This document shows, in pieces, positions 8,810 to 16,402 of a stretch of 64,000 bases of DNA (position 1 is its first letter; each line of letters starts with the position of its first letter). The stretch is from assembly GCF_900659635.1 (NCBI RefSeq), contig NZ_CAACVB010000005.1, forward strand, positions 1 through 64,000, given 5' to 3'. The position numbers and the translations under genes are program-made. The stretch is from Actinomadura roseirufa. Lineage in GTDB: Bacteria; Actinomycetota; Actinomycetes; Streptosporangiales; Streptosporangiaceae. Under the pieces are notes generated by a model, which saw nothing but the letters and a program-made list of their open reading frames with translations, made no database searches and was not told the DNA's origin.

Positions 8810-9116
8810 CCTGCCGCTGGTCCAGGTCGGCGCCGATCTCCGAGTCGGTGACCTCCTGCGTGCCGGGCCGGTTCAACGTCTGCCGCACCGAGCCGGTGAC
8901 CTTCGTCCCCCGCACGTTCTGGTGCGCGGTGGGCGCGGGCCCGCCCGCCACGGTCAGCCACGCCTGGAGCCCTCCGCCGACCAGGACGACGACACCGGTG
9001 AACGCCCACCACGCCAGGTCCCATTTCTGGGTGAGCATGCCCGTCGTCACGTTCGTCAGGGCCGCCAGGACGACCGTGCCCGCTGCGGCGACTCCGCGTT
9101 TGGCTTTAGGGCCCAC
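8802..9116 (-). CDS. Two-TM small protein with NACHT-matching motif (candidate effector)
   Basis: This 104-residue protein starts at GTG 9116 behind GGGGAG. Hydrophobic segments at about 7-27 and 36-57 (WWAFTGVVVLVGGGLQAWL) form two membrane helices. The hydrophilic tail contains VRGTKVTGSVRQT at 68-80, which aligns without gaps to VRDTQVGGDLRQS at 22-34 of the NACHT protein (7 of 13 identical; most others similar). Shared short motifs between a small effector and the N-terminus of an adjacent NLR are the hallmark of amyloid signalling pairs (BASS/RHIM-like). That reading is inference. The 8-bp stop/start overlap with the NACHT gene shows tight coupling. Confidence 0.75.
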   Translation of the reverse strand: MGPKAKRGVAAAGTVVLAALTNVTTGMLTQKWDLAWWAFTGVVVLVGGGLQAWLTVAGGPAPTAHQNVRGTKVTGSVRQTLNRPGTQEVTDSEIGADLDQRQDG

Positions 9117-9152
9117 AGCTGCTCCCCGTCAGAACAGTCCGATGGCTCACGA

Positions 9153-9188
9153 CCAGTATCTCAGGATCAGCCAGTATTTCGGGATCAG
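9153..9188. repeat. 18-bp direct repeat, 2 copies, between operon genes
   Basis: CCAGTATCTCAGGATCAG is followed directly by CCAGTATTTCGGGATCAG, with two mismatches. It lies in the 90-bp gap between the hypothetical gene at 9207 and the two-TM gene. Confidence 0.85.
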
Positions 9189-9206
9189 TAGGGCTGGGGG
9201 GCGGTG

Positions 9207-9914
9207 TCAGCGCCGCCTGTTCTCCTCCACGCGCCTGGCGACGGTCCTCGCCAGGTAGGGCTCCAGTTCTTCCGGCCGCCCGTTGGGGTCGTGCGACAGC
9301 AGAAGGGGCGTGCCGTCGTTGGCCTTGCCGAAACAGTGGATGCGGCCTGTCTGGACGGCCTTGGCCGGGTCGAGGACGAGGGGGGTGCGCAGCGTCTCTG
9401 TGCCCGTCCAGATCACCTGGTCGTCGGCCTTCAGGCCGGTGCGCAGCCGCGCCTTGCGGAGCTGTTTGCGGATGAACGGGTCGGTCGCCAGGTCGTTCGG
9501 GTGCTTGGGGATCAGGGTGGTGACGCCGGCGGCCAGGTAGACGCGGCCGTCGCCGTCCAGGGCGAAGGACCCGAACTGCCACCGGTGGCCCGTGATCACC
9601 ACGCGGTCGACGCTCTGGAAGGGGCGCGGCTTGCGGGACTCCAGCGTCGGAAGGGGGGCGACCCGGGCGTCCCGCAGATGCCGCAGCGAGTCGGCGAAGA
9701 GGCCGTTCATGTGGTCGATCGCGGCCCGCCAGGCGGCCTGTTCGTCTCGCGCCCACAGCTCGTGCTCGGACGCCTCGGCCGCTCGCCGCCGCCCGTCGGC
9801 CGTGGCCTGCGCGTCGATTCCGCGGCGTTCGGCCGACACCAGGTCGTCGAAGTCGGTCACCGTTCCTCGGACCTCCCATCTCTGTCCGCCGAGCCTGGGA
9901 GCAACCGTGATCAC
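9207..9914 (-). CDS. Hypothetical protein, first gene of the NACHT set (235 aa)
   Basis: The start is GTG 9914, inside the palindrome CCGTGATCACGG. The N-terminal 90 residues are charged and helical (RRGIDAQATADGRRRAAEAS), perhaps a coiled coil. The C-terminal part has a beta-rich stretch (VDRVVITGHRWQFGSFAL, then DGRVYLAAGVTTLIPKHP) and ends in a basic helix. There is no signal peptide or TM segment. I do not recognise the fold. Same strand and 90-bp spacing suggest co-transcription with the two-TM and NACHT genes, so it may be a sensor or partner. That role is contextual only. Confidence 0.65.
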   Translation of the reverse strand: MITVAPRLGGQRWEVRGTVTDFDDLVSAERRGIDAQATADGRRRAAEASEHELWARDEQAAWRAAIDHMNGLFADSLRHLRDARVAPLPTLESRKPRPFQSVDRVVITGHRWQFGSFALDGDGRVYLAAGVTTLIPKHPNDLATDPFIRKQLRKARLRTGLKADDQVIWTGTETLRTPLVLDPAKAVQTGRIHCFGKANDGTPLLLSHDPNGRPEELEPYLARTVARRVEENRRR

Positions 9915-10060
9915 GGCGGTCGGCCCCTAGAAGATCGCATACCGGACGGGGAAGGGCCAGGGCCGCGTTCCGCGCCCGCGCGGGACCGCCGGGAAGCCTC
10001 CGGGCGGGGCCATGACGCGGCCTAAGGCGAAGATCCGCAGGTCAGAGGGCTGTTGTGCAC

Positions 10061-10079
10061 TGCAAAATCATGTGTTGCA
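10061..10079. promoter_or_regulatory. Possible operator upstream of the catabolic island
   Basis: TGCAA-N9-TTGCA lies about 90 bp before the amidohydrolase start, in the 255-bp divergent gap between the NACHT set and the island. The arms are short, so this is weak. The island's IclR protein is the natural candidate ligand. A second hairpin, ACCGG...CCGGT, lies near 10123-10141. Confidence 0.3.
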
Positions 10080-10169
10080 AATCTGGTGCGGCGCTCGGTC
10101 CACCGCATAACCTCCACGACTACCGGCACGGAAGTCCGGTAACGCACTCTCTGGGGTGAATGAGGTCCA

Positions 10170-11756
10170 ATGTACGATCTTCTGGTTCGCGGTGGGACGG
10201 TGCTGGACGGCACCGGCGCCCCCGCGCGCCGCGCCGACGTGGCCGTCTCGGCGGGCCGCATCGCCGCGGTGGGCGTCCCGGAGGGGACGCGGGCCGTCAC
10301 GGAGATCGACGCCACCGGCCGGTACGTGATGCCGGGCTTCATCGACACCCACGTGCACGGCGACGCGGCCGTGTTCGACCCCGACGTTCAGCTCGCGGCG
10401 CTGCGCCAGGGCGTCACCACGTTCGTCCTGGGCCAGGACGGCGTCTCCTACGCTCCGGCGGACCCGGAGACGCTCCGTTACGTCAGCCGCTACTTCGCTC
10501 CGGTCAACGGAACCCACCCAGGGCTCGACGGAGGCCCGGTCTCGGTGGCGGACCTCCTGGCCTCCTACGACCGGCGCGTCCCCCTGAACACCGTCTACCT
10601 GCTGCCGCACGGGACGATCCGGCACGGCGTCATGGGGAGCGCCCGGCGTGCCCCGGACGACGGCGAGATCGCCGCCATGCGCGCGCGGGTCGAGCGCGGC
10701 CTGTCCGAGGGCGCGGCCGGGCTGTCGACCGGGCTGGAGTACGTGCCCGGCGCCTACGCCGCCGCCGACGAGATCGCCGCGCTGTGCGCCCCGGTGGGCG
10801 CGGCGGGCCTGCCCTATGTGACCCACATGCGCGGGTACGAGTCGCTGGCGGCCGGGGCGATGGCCGAGGTCCTGGACATCGCTCGCGCGAGCGGTGCCGC
10901 CCCCCACGTCTCGCACCTGCACGGCCCGCCGGACGAGCTGATCGCGCTCATGGACGGCGCGCGCGCCGAAGGCATCGACCTGACCTTCGACAGCTACCCC
11001 TACCTGCGAGGATCCAGCACGCTGACGCTCGTCACGCTGCCGGACTGGCTCCCCGTCGCCGACCTGGACGCCGTGCTGGACGATCTCGCCGATCCGGCCG
11101 TCCGGAACCGGCTGGAGCGCGACTGGTTCGCGCGCCGGCCGGAGATCTGGCCGCGGATCACCCTGTCCCACGTGCCCTCCGACGATCTTCGGTGGGCCGA
11201 GGGCATGACCCTTCCGGACGCGGCGGAGCGGGCCGGGACGACCCCCGGCGAGTTCTGCTGCGACCTGCTCGTCGCCACCCGGCTGGAGGCGGGCTGCGTG
11301 TTCGCGCAGCCGCCCGGCAACACCGACGAGTCGGTCCGGACGCTGCTGCGCCACCCCGCGCACACCGCCGGCTCCGACGCCATCTACCAGGGGGGCCACC
11401 CGCACCCCCGCGGCTGGGGCGCGTTCGCCCGGCTGCTGGCCCGGCACGTCCGCGACCTCGGCGACTGGACGTGGGAGCAGGCGGCCGTGCACCTGGCCGG
11501 GCGCGCCGCCGACCGGTTCCGGCTCGCCGACCGGGGCCGCGTCGAGCCCGGCCGCGCCGCCGACCTGGTCGTCGCGGACCCCGCGACGATCACCGACCGG
11601 GCCACCTACGAACGACCACGGGCACCCGCGGACGGCATCGAGCACGTCCTCGTCAACGGCGTCCCCGTGCTTGCCGGCGGAGTGCTTACCGGTGGAGTGC
11701 TTACCGGCGGGTCCGCCTTGCATCGCCCACCCGGACGGGCCCTCATACCGGCCTGA
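10170..11756 (+). CDS. N-acyl-D-amino-acid deacylase-type amidohydrolase
   Basis: This 528-residue protein starts at ATG 10170 with GAGG upstream. It carries the family marks PGFIDTHVHGDAA (metal HxH), EYVPGAYAAADEIAAL, THMRGYESLA, VSHLHGPPDELI, GSDAIYQGG (catalytic Asp) and HPRGWGAFARLL. D-aminoacylases remove the acyl group from N-acyl-D-amino acids. The usual metal-binding Cys motif GNCG reads GQDG here (LGQDGVSYAP), which marks a subfamily. First gene of the island; in this context the substrate may be an N-acetylated 2-amino sugar acid with D-configuration at C2. The last 35 residues carry a 15-bp tandem repeat (VLAGGVLTGGVLTGG). Confidence 0.85.
   Translation: MYDLLVRGGTVLDGTGAPARRADVAVSAGRIAAVGVPEGTRAVTEIDATGRYVMPGFIDTHVHGDAAVFDPDVQLAALRQGVTTFVLGQDGVSYAPADPETLRYVSRYFAPVNGTHPGLDGGPVSVADLLASYDRRVPLNTVYLLPHGTIRHGVMGSARRAPDDGEIAAMRARVERGLSEGAAGLSTGLEYVPGAYAAADEIAALCAPVGAAGLPYVTHMRGYESLAAGAMAEVLDIARASGAAPHVSHLHGPPDELIALMDGARAEGIDLTFDSYPYLRGSSTLTLVTLPDWLPVADLDAVLDDLADPAVRNRLERDWFARRPEIWPRITLSHVPSDDLRWAEGMTLPDAAERAGTTPGEFCCDLLVATRLEAGCVFAQPPGNTDESVRTLLRHPAHTAGSDAIYQGGHPHPRGWGAFARLLARHVRDLGDWTWEQAAVHLAGRAADRFRLADRGRVEPGRAADLVVADPATITDRATYERPRAPADGIEHVLVNGVPVLAGGVLTGGVLTGGSALHRPPGRALIPA
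11667..11711. repeat. 15-bp tandem repeat, 3 copies, in the 3' end of the amidohydrolase gene
   Basis: GTGCTTGCCGGCGGA, GTGCTTACCGGTGGA and GTGCTTACCGGCGGG follow each other exactly and stay in frame. A 14-bp repeat, CCTTCCCACCCCG(A/T), twice, follows in the spacer at about 11763-11790. Confidence 0.9.
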
Positions 11757-11834
11757 CCGTTCCTTCCCACCCCGACCTTCCCACCCCGTTCGCCGGAGCC
11801 CTCCCGGGCCCGGACCGTCACAAGGAGTCCCTCC

Positions 11835-12887
11835 ATGATCGGAAGGTTCTCGCGCGCCGTCGTGGCCACCGCGGCGCTGGGCGCGCTGACCGCCGCGACC
11901 GCGTGCGGCGTCAACTCTGACGACAAGGGCTCGTCCGGCGACGCCGGCAAGTCCAAGGCGCTCAAGGTCGGCTGGTCCACGATCTACCTCACCCCGTCGT
12001 GGATGCAGCAGACCGACAAGATGATGAAGGCCGACGTCGACAAGCTGAAGAGCGACGGCAAGATCGGCTCGTACCAGGTCTTCAACGCCAACGGCGACAC
12101 CTCCCAGCAGATCGCCCAGATCAGGGCGATGATCCAGCAGAAGTACGACGTGATCCTGGTCGACGCGGGCTCGTCCACCGCGCTGAACCCCGCCCTGGAG
12201 CAGGCCGTGACGGCCGGCATCACCGTCGTCAGCTTCGACAGCCTGGTCACCTCCGAGAAGGTCGTGCGCGTCGGCACCGACCAGAAGGAGTGGGGCCGGA
12301 TGACCGGCCAGTGGCTCGGTGAGAAGCTCGGCGGCAAGGGCAAGATCATCGCCTTCAACGGGCCGGCCGGCGTCGCGGTCAGCGAGGAGCGCTGGCAGGG
12401 CGCCGAGGAGGCGCTGAAGAAGTTCCCCGGCATCAAGATCGCCGCGAACGTGCACAGCGAGTACAACCTCGCGCCCGCCGCGCAGGCGTTCGCCTCGGCC
12501 TACTCCGCCAGCCCCGACATCGACGGCGTCTTCTCCCAGGGCGGCGCGCTGTCGGCCGCCGCGCTGCAGACGCTCGTCAAGCAGAAGAAGAAGCTCGTCC
12601 CGATCACCGGGGAGAACTACAACGGCTTCCTGAAGATGTGGAACGACAACAAGGCGAAGGGCTTCTCCTCGCTGTCGACCGCGCAGCCCAACTACCTGGG
12701 CGTGATCGCGCTGCGCGCGGCGGTGGCCAAGGCGGGCGGCGCGACGGTGCCGAGCAGCATCATGGTGCCGCTTCCCAAGATCACCGACGACAACCTCGGC
12801 GAGTACGTCAAGGCCGACCAGCCGGACGACTCCTACCCGATCCAGGAGCTGCCCCAGGCCGAGATCGACAAGCTGATCGGCAAGTAG
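11835..12887 (+). CDS. Sugar-type ABC transporter substrate-binding lipoprotein (RbsB-like)
   Basis: This 350-residue protein starts at ATG 11835 behind AAGGAG. The signal ends in a lipobox, LTAATACG, with Cys at about residue 24. The mature protein has the periplasmic-binding type I fold pattern: KVGWSTIYLTPSW, QQIAQIRAMIQQKYDVILVD, GITVVSFDSLV, PDIDGVFSQGGALSAAAL. It captures the substrate at the outer membrane face for the ATPase and permeases that follow directly. Gene order SBP-ATPase-permease-permease is that of ribose/autoinducer-2-type importers. The substrate is not readable from sequence; the neighbours suggest a sugar acid or its N-acyl derivative. Confidence 0.88.
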   Translation: MIGRFSRAVVATAALGALTAATACGVNSDDKGSSGDAGKSKALKVGWSTIYLTPSWMQQTDKMMKADVDKLKSDGKIGSYQVFNANGDTSQQIAQIRAMIQQKYDVILVDAGSSTALNPALEQAVTAGITVVSFDSLVTSEKVVRVGTDQKEWGRMTGQWLGEKLGGKGKIIAFNGPAGVAVSEERWQGAEEALKKFPGIKIAANVHSEYNLAPAAQAFASAYSASPDIDGVFSQGGALSAAALQTLVKQKKKLVPITGENYNGFLKMWNDNKAKGFSSLSTAQPNYLGVIALRAAVAKAGGATVPSSIMVPLPKITDDNLGEYVKADQPDDSYPIQELPQAEIDKLIGK

Positions 12888-12889
12888 CC

Positions 12890-14491
12890 ATGACGCTCCT
12901 GGCCGTCGAGCAGGTCTCCAAGTCCTTCGCGGGCAACCGCGTGCTCCACGAGGTGAGCTTCGACGTCCGCGCCGGTGAGGTGCTCGCCCTGGTGGGCGAG
13001 AACGGCGCGGGCAAGAGCACCGTGCTCTCGCTCATCACCGGACTGCTGGCGCCCGACTCCGGACGCGTCGTCTACGACGGCGAGCCGGTGCGGGCCTGGT
13101 CCCCGCACCGGGCCCGCGCGGTCGGGATCGGCTCGGTGCACCAGGAGCTCAGCCTCAACCCGCACCAGACGGTGGCCGAGAACGTGTTCCTCGGCCAGTG
13201 GCCGTCCCGCCGCGGCCTGATCACGCGCCGCGACCTCGCCCGGCGGGCCCGGCCGCTGCTGGAGCGCGTCGGCCTCGGCGTCGACCCGCTCACCCGGGCG
13301 GGCAAGCTGCCCCTCGGCCAGCAGCAGCTCGTCGAGCTGGCCAAGGCGCTCGCCTCCGAGCCGCGGCTGCTGATCCTGGACGAGGCGACCTCCGCCCTGG
13401 ACGACGACCAGGTCAGAGCCGTCTTCGCGGTCGTGGACGAACTGCGCGACGCGGGCTCGTCGGTGATCACGGTCAGCCACCGGATGGCCGAGCTGTTCGC
13501 CATCGCCGACCGGCTGACCGTCCTCAAGGACGGCGCGGTCATGGCCACCCGCGCCCGCGCGGAGACCGGCCACGACGACATCGTCCACCTCATGATCGGG
13601 CGCGAGCTCTCCGACCTGTTCCCGCCCAAGGCGGCGGACGGCGGACTGCCCGGGGACCGGCGAGTCGCGGGCCCGGCGGACGGGGAGATCCCCGCCGCCG
13701 CGTCCGGCCCGGAGCCCGGCCCGGCCATCGCCGCCGGCCCGCCCGGGACGCCGCGGCTGCGCGCCCGGGGGCTGACCGTCCCCGGCGCGTGCGCCGGCGT
13801 CGACCTCGACCTGGAGCCCGGCCGGATCATCGGCCTCGGCGGGCTCCAGGGGCAGGGGCAGCGCGCCGTGCTGCGCGCCCTGTTCGGCCTCGTCCGGCAC
13901 ACCGGGCGGGTCGAGCTGGACGGGCGGCCCGCGCGGACGGCGTCCCCGCGCGAGGCGATCCGCGGCGGCATCGCCTACGTCCCCGAGGACCGCAAGGTCG
14001 AGGGGCTGCACGTGGGGCAGAGCGTCCGCGCCAACCTCGCCCTCACCAACCTCGACGTCGTGACGCCCGGCCGGCGGCTCCTCACCGTGGACCGCCGCGC
14101 CGAGGCGCGCCTGGTCGACGACCTCGTCGAGCGGATGCGGATCAAGGTCGCCGGGCCGGGCCAGCAGGCCCGCCGGCTGTCGGGCGGCAACCAGCAGAAG
14201 GTCGCGCTGGCCCGCTGGCTGCCGTCCCGGCCGCGGATCCTGCTGCTCGCCGAGCCGACCCGCGGCATCGACGTCGGCACCAAGCGCGAGATCTACCACC
14301 TGCTCCGCCGGCTGGCCGACAGCGGCGTGGCGGTGCTGGTCACCTCGGGAGACACCATGGAACTGGTCGGCCTGTGCGACGAGGTCGCCGTCATGTACGA
14401 GGGCGCCGTCGTGGACCGGCTGTCCGGCGACGGCCTCACCGAGGAGCGGCTGGTCCGCGCCTCCGTCATCGGGGCGGTGTCGCATGCCTGA
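12890..14491 (+). CDS. ABC transporter ATP-binding protein, two NBDs (RbsA-like)
   Basis: This 533-residue protein starts at ATG 12890, 2 bp after the lipoprotein stop. The first NBD has Walker A GENGAGKST, signature LPLGQQQLVE and Walker B LLILDEATSAL. The second has the degenerate Walker A GLQGQGQ usual in this family, signature LSGGNQQK and LLLAEPTRGID. A Pro/Ala/Gly-rich linker of about 45 residues joins them. It powers the importer formed with the two permeases and overlaps the first permease by 8 bp. Confidence 0.9.
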   Translation: MTLLAVEQVSKSFAGNRVLHEVSFDVRAGEVLALVGENGAGKSTVLSLITGLLAPDSGRVVYDGEPVRAWSPHRARAVGIGSVHQELSLNPHQTVAENVFLGQWPSRRGLITRRDLARRARPLLERVGLGVDPLTRAGKLPLGQQQLVELAKALASEPRLLILDEATSALDDDQVRAVFAVVDELRDAGSSVITVSHRMAELFAIADRLTVLKDGAVMATRARAETGHDDIVHLMIGRELSDLFPPKAADGGLPGDRRVAGPADGEIPAAASGPEPGPAIAAGPPGTPRLRARGLTVPGACAGVDLDLEPGRIIGLGGLQGQGQRAVLRALFGLVRHTGRVELDGRPARTASPREAIRGGIAYVPEDRKVEGLHVGQSVRANLALTNLDVVTPGRRLLTVDRRAEARLVDDLVERMRIKVAGPGQQARRLSGGNQQKVALARWLPSRPRILLLAEPTRGIDVGTKREIYHLLRRLADSGVAVLVTSGDTMELVGLCDEVAVMYEGAVVDRLSGDGLTEERLVRASVIGAVSHA

Positions 14492-15428
14492 CCGGCTCAC
14501 CGGCGTCCTGCGCGGCAACCTGGACGTCACGGGGCTCGGCGCGCTGCTGGTCGTCCTGCTGGCCGTGTACGCCCACTACGACTCCGAGCTGTTCACCCCG
14601 GCGTCAATCACGATCCTTTCGGCGCAGTTCCTGCCGCTGATCCTGGCCGCGATGGCGCAGAGCACCGTCATGCTGGCGGGCGGCATCGACCTGTCACTGG
14701 GCTCGGTGCTGGCGCTCGCGATGGCGGTGTTCGCCGTCCGCGCCGAGGACGGGGTGCTGCTCGCCGGGGTCCTGGCGCTGGCCGCGGCGGTCGCGGCGGG
14801 GGCCGCCAACGGCGTCCTGGTCGCCTACGCGGGACTGCCGCCGATCATCGTGACACTGGCGGCGTCGTTCGTGTGGGGCGGCGTCACGCTGGTGGTGCTG
14901 CCGAAGCCGGGCGGCGCCGTGCCGTCCGGGCTGGTCAACGCCTACAACAACGGCTGGAACGGCATCGCGCTGCCGTTCGTGGCGATCGCGCTGGTCCTGG
15001 TGCTGTGGAAGGCGGTCCGGACGACCCGGTTCGGGCTGTCGCTGTACGCCGTCGGCGGCAACGAGCACGGCGCCTACGCCAGCGGCATCGCCACCCGCAC
15101 CGTGAAGATCGGTACCTACGCGTTCGCGGGGGTCTTCATCGGCCTCGCCGGGATCGGCCTCGCGATCCAGACCGGGTCCGGCGACGCGACGATCGGCGCG
15201 CCCTACACGCTGAACTCCATCGCCGCGTCGGTGCTCGCCGGGGTCAGCTTCTTCGGCGGCGTCGGGCAGATGCGCGCGACCGTCCTCGGCGCCCTGCTCA
15301 TCGGGCTGCTGACCAACCTGCTGCTGTTCACGGGCATGTCGCCCTTCTACCAGCTCATCGTGCAAGGGGTGGTGCTCATCGTGGCCATCACCGTCAAGAC
15401 TCTGGCGACCCGGGAGAGGACGGACTGA
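14484..15428 (+). CDS. ABC transporter permease (RbsC-like) 1
   Basis: This 314-residue membrane protein has eight to ten hydrophobic segments. It has the BPD_transp_2 family motifs GGIDLSLGSVLAL and YAVGGNEHGAYASGI. The start overlaps the ATPase stop by 8 bp, and its own stop shares one base with the next start (TGATG). With permease 2 it probably forms a heterodimeric pore. Confidence 0.88.
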   Translation: MPDRLTGVLRGNLDVTGLGALLVVLLAVYAHYDSELFTPASITILSAQFLPLILAAMAQSTVMLAGGIDLSLGSVLALAMAVFAVRAEDGVLLAGVLALAAAVAAGAANGVLVAYAGLPPIIVTLAASFVWGGVTLVVLPKPGGAVPSGLVNAYNNGWNGIALPFVAIALVLVLWKAVRTTRFGLSLYAVGGNEHGAYASGIATRTVKIGTYAFAGVFIGLAGIGLAIQTGSGDATIGAPYTLNSIAASVLAGVSFFGGVGQMRATVLGALLIGLLTNLLLFTGMSPFYQLIVQGVVLIVAITVKTLATRERTD

Positions 15429-16402
15429 TGACCGCCCCATCGCAGACCGCGCCCGCGCGCCCGGCGGCGACCCTGCCGCGGGCCCTCGGCGAGAACCGCG
15501 CCGCGCTGGCGTTCGGCGTCCTGCTCGTCACCTGGATCGCCGCGATCCTGTTCGCCAAGGGCTTCGACAGCGTCTCCAGCGTCCGCTACCTGGTGCAGAC
15601 CGCCGCGTTCCTCGGCATCGTCGCCGTCGGCCAGACCCTCGTGATCATGATGAGCGGGATCGACCTGTCGGTGTCGGGCGTCGTCGCCCTCTCGGCGGTG
15701 GTGTGCGCGCAGGTCGCCTCCGGCGCGGGTGGGACGGCCGGCATCGCCGTCGCCCTCGCGGCCAGCGTCCTGGTCGGGCTCGCCAACGCCGCCGGGGTGA
15801 CCTGGCTGCGGGTGCCGCCGATGGTGATGACGCTGGCGACCGGGACGATCGTCGCGGGCGCGCTGCTCGTCTACACCGACGGGTCGCCGAAGTCGGCGAA
15901 GATCCCGCTGCTCGGGGCGCTGGCCAACGACCGGGTCGCCGGGGTGCCGCTCGCCTTCGTGCTGTGGATCGGCATCACCGCCGTCGCGGCCTGGCTGCTG
16001 CACGCCTCCCGGGTCGGCCGGTACGTGTTCGCGCTCGGCAACGGGGAGCGCGCGTCCCGCGCGTCCGGCGTGCCGCTCGCCCGGACCGCGTTCATCGCCT
16101 ACGGCACCTGCTCGCTGCTCGCCGGGGTGTCCGGGCTGGTGCTGCTCGGCTTTACCTCCACCAGCTCGCTGACCATGGGCAACCCGTACCAGCTGCTGTC
16201 GATCGCGTCGGTCGTGCTCGGCGGGACGTCGATCCTCGGCGGGCGCGGGCACGTGCTCGGCACGGTCGCCGGGTCGCTGCTGCTGACGCTGCTCACCGCG
16301 CTGCTCGCGGCATGGAACATGTCCGAGGGCGTCCGGCAGATCACGCTCGGGCTGCTCATCATCGCGCTGCTGCTGGCCTACGCCAGGGAACGGCGGTCCT
16401 GA
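15428..16402 (+). CDS. ABC transporter permease (RbsC-like) 2
   Basis: This 324-residue protein is hydrophobic, with MSGIDLSVSGVVALSAV near residue 80 and FALGNGERASRASGV at about 205. It begins with a 25-residue Pro/Ala-rich cytosolic tail. It is co-translated with permease 1 and shares its stop codon's last base with the start of the M20 gene (TGATG). Two different permeases are usual for some pentose and nucleoside importers of this class. Confidence 0.88.
   Translation: MTAPSQTAPARPAATLPRALGENRAALAFGVLLVTWIAAILFAKGFDSVSSVRYLVQTAAFLGIVAVGQTLVIMMSGIDLSVSGVVALSAVVCAQVASGAGGTAGIAVALAASVLVGLANAAGVTWLRVPPMVMTLATGTIVAGALLVYTDGSPKSAKIPLLGALANDRVAGVPLAFVLWIGITAVAAWLLHASRVGRYVFALGNGERASRASGVPLARTAFIAYGTCSLLAGVSGLVLLGFTSTSSLTMGNPYQLLSIASVVLGGTSILGGRGHVLGTVAGSLLLTLLTALLAAWNMSEGVRQITLGLLIIALLLAYARERRS

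Noticed and set aside
10068-12455. Very long minus-strand open frame (about 795 codons) opposite the amidohydrolase and binding-protein genes
   Set aside because: It mirrors well-supported plus-strand genes. High GC removes stops from antisense frames, and the translation is Gly/Arg/Val/Asp-rich without domains.
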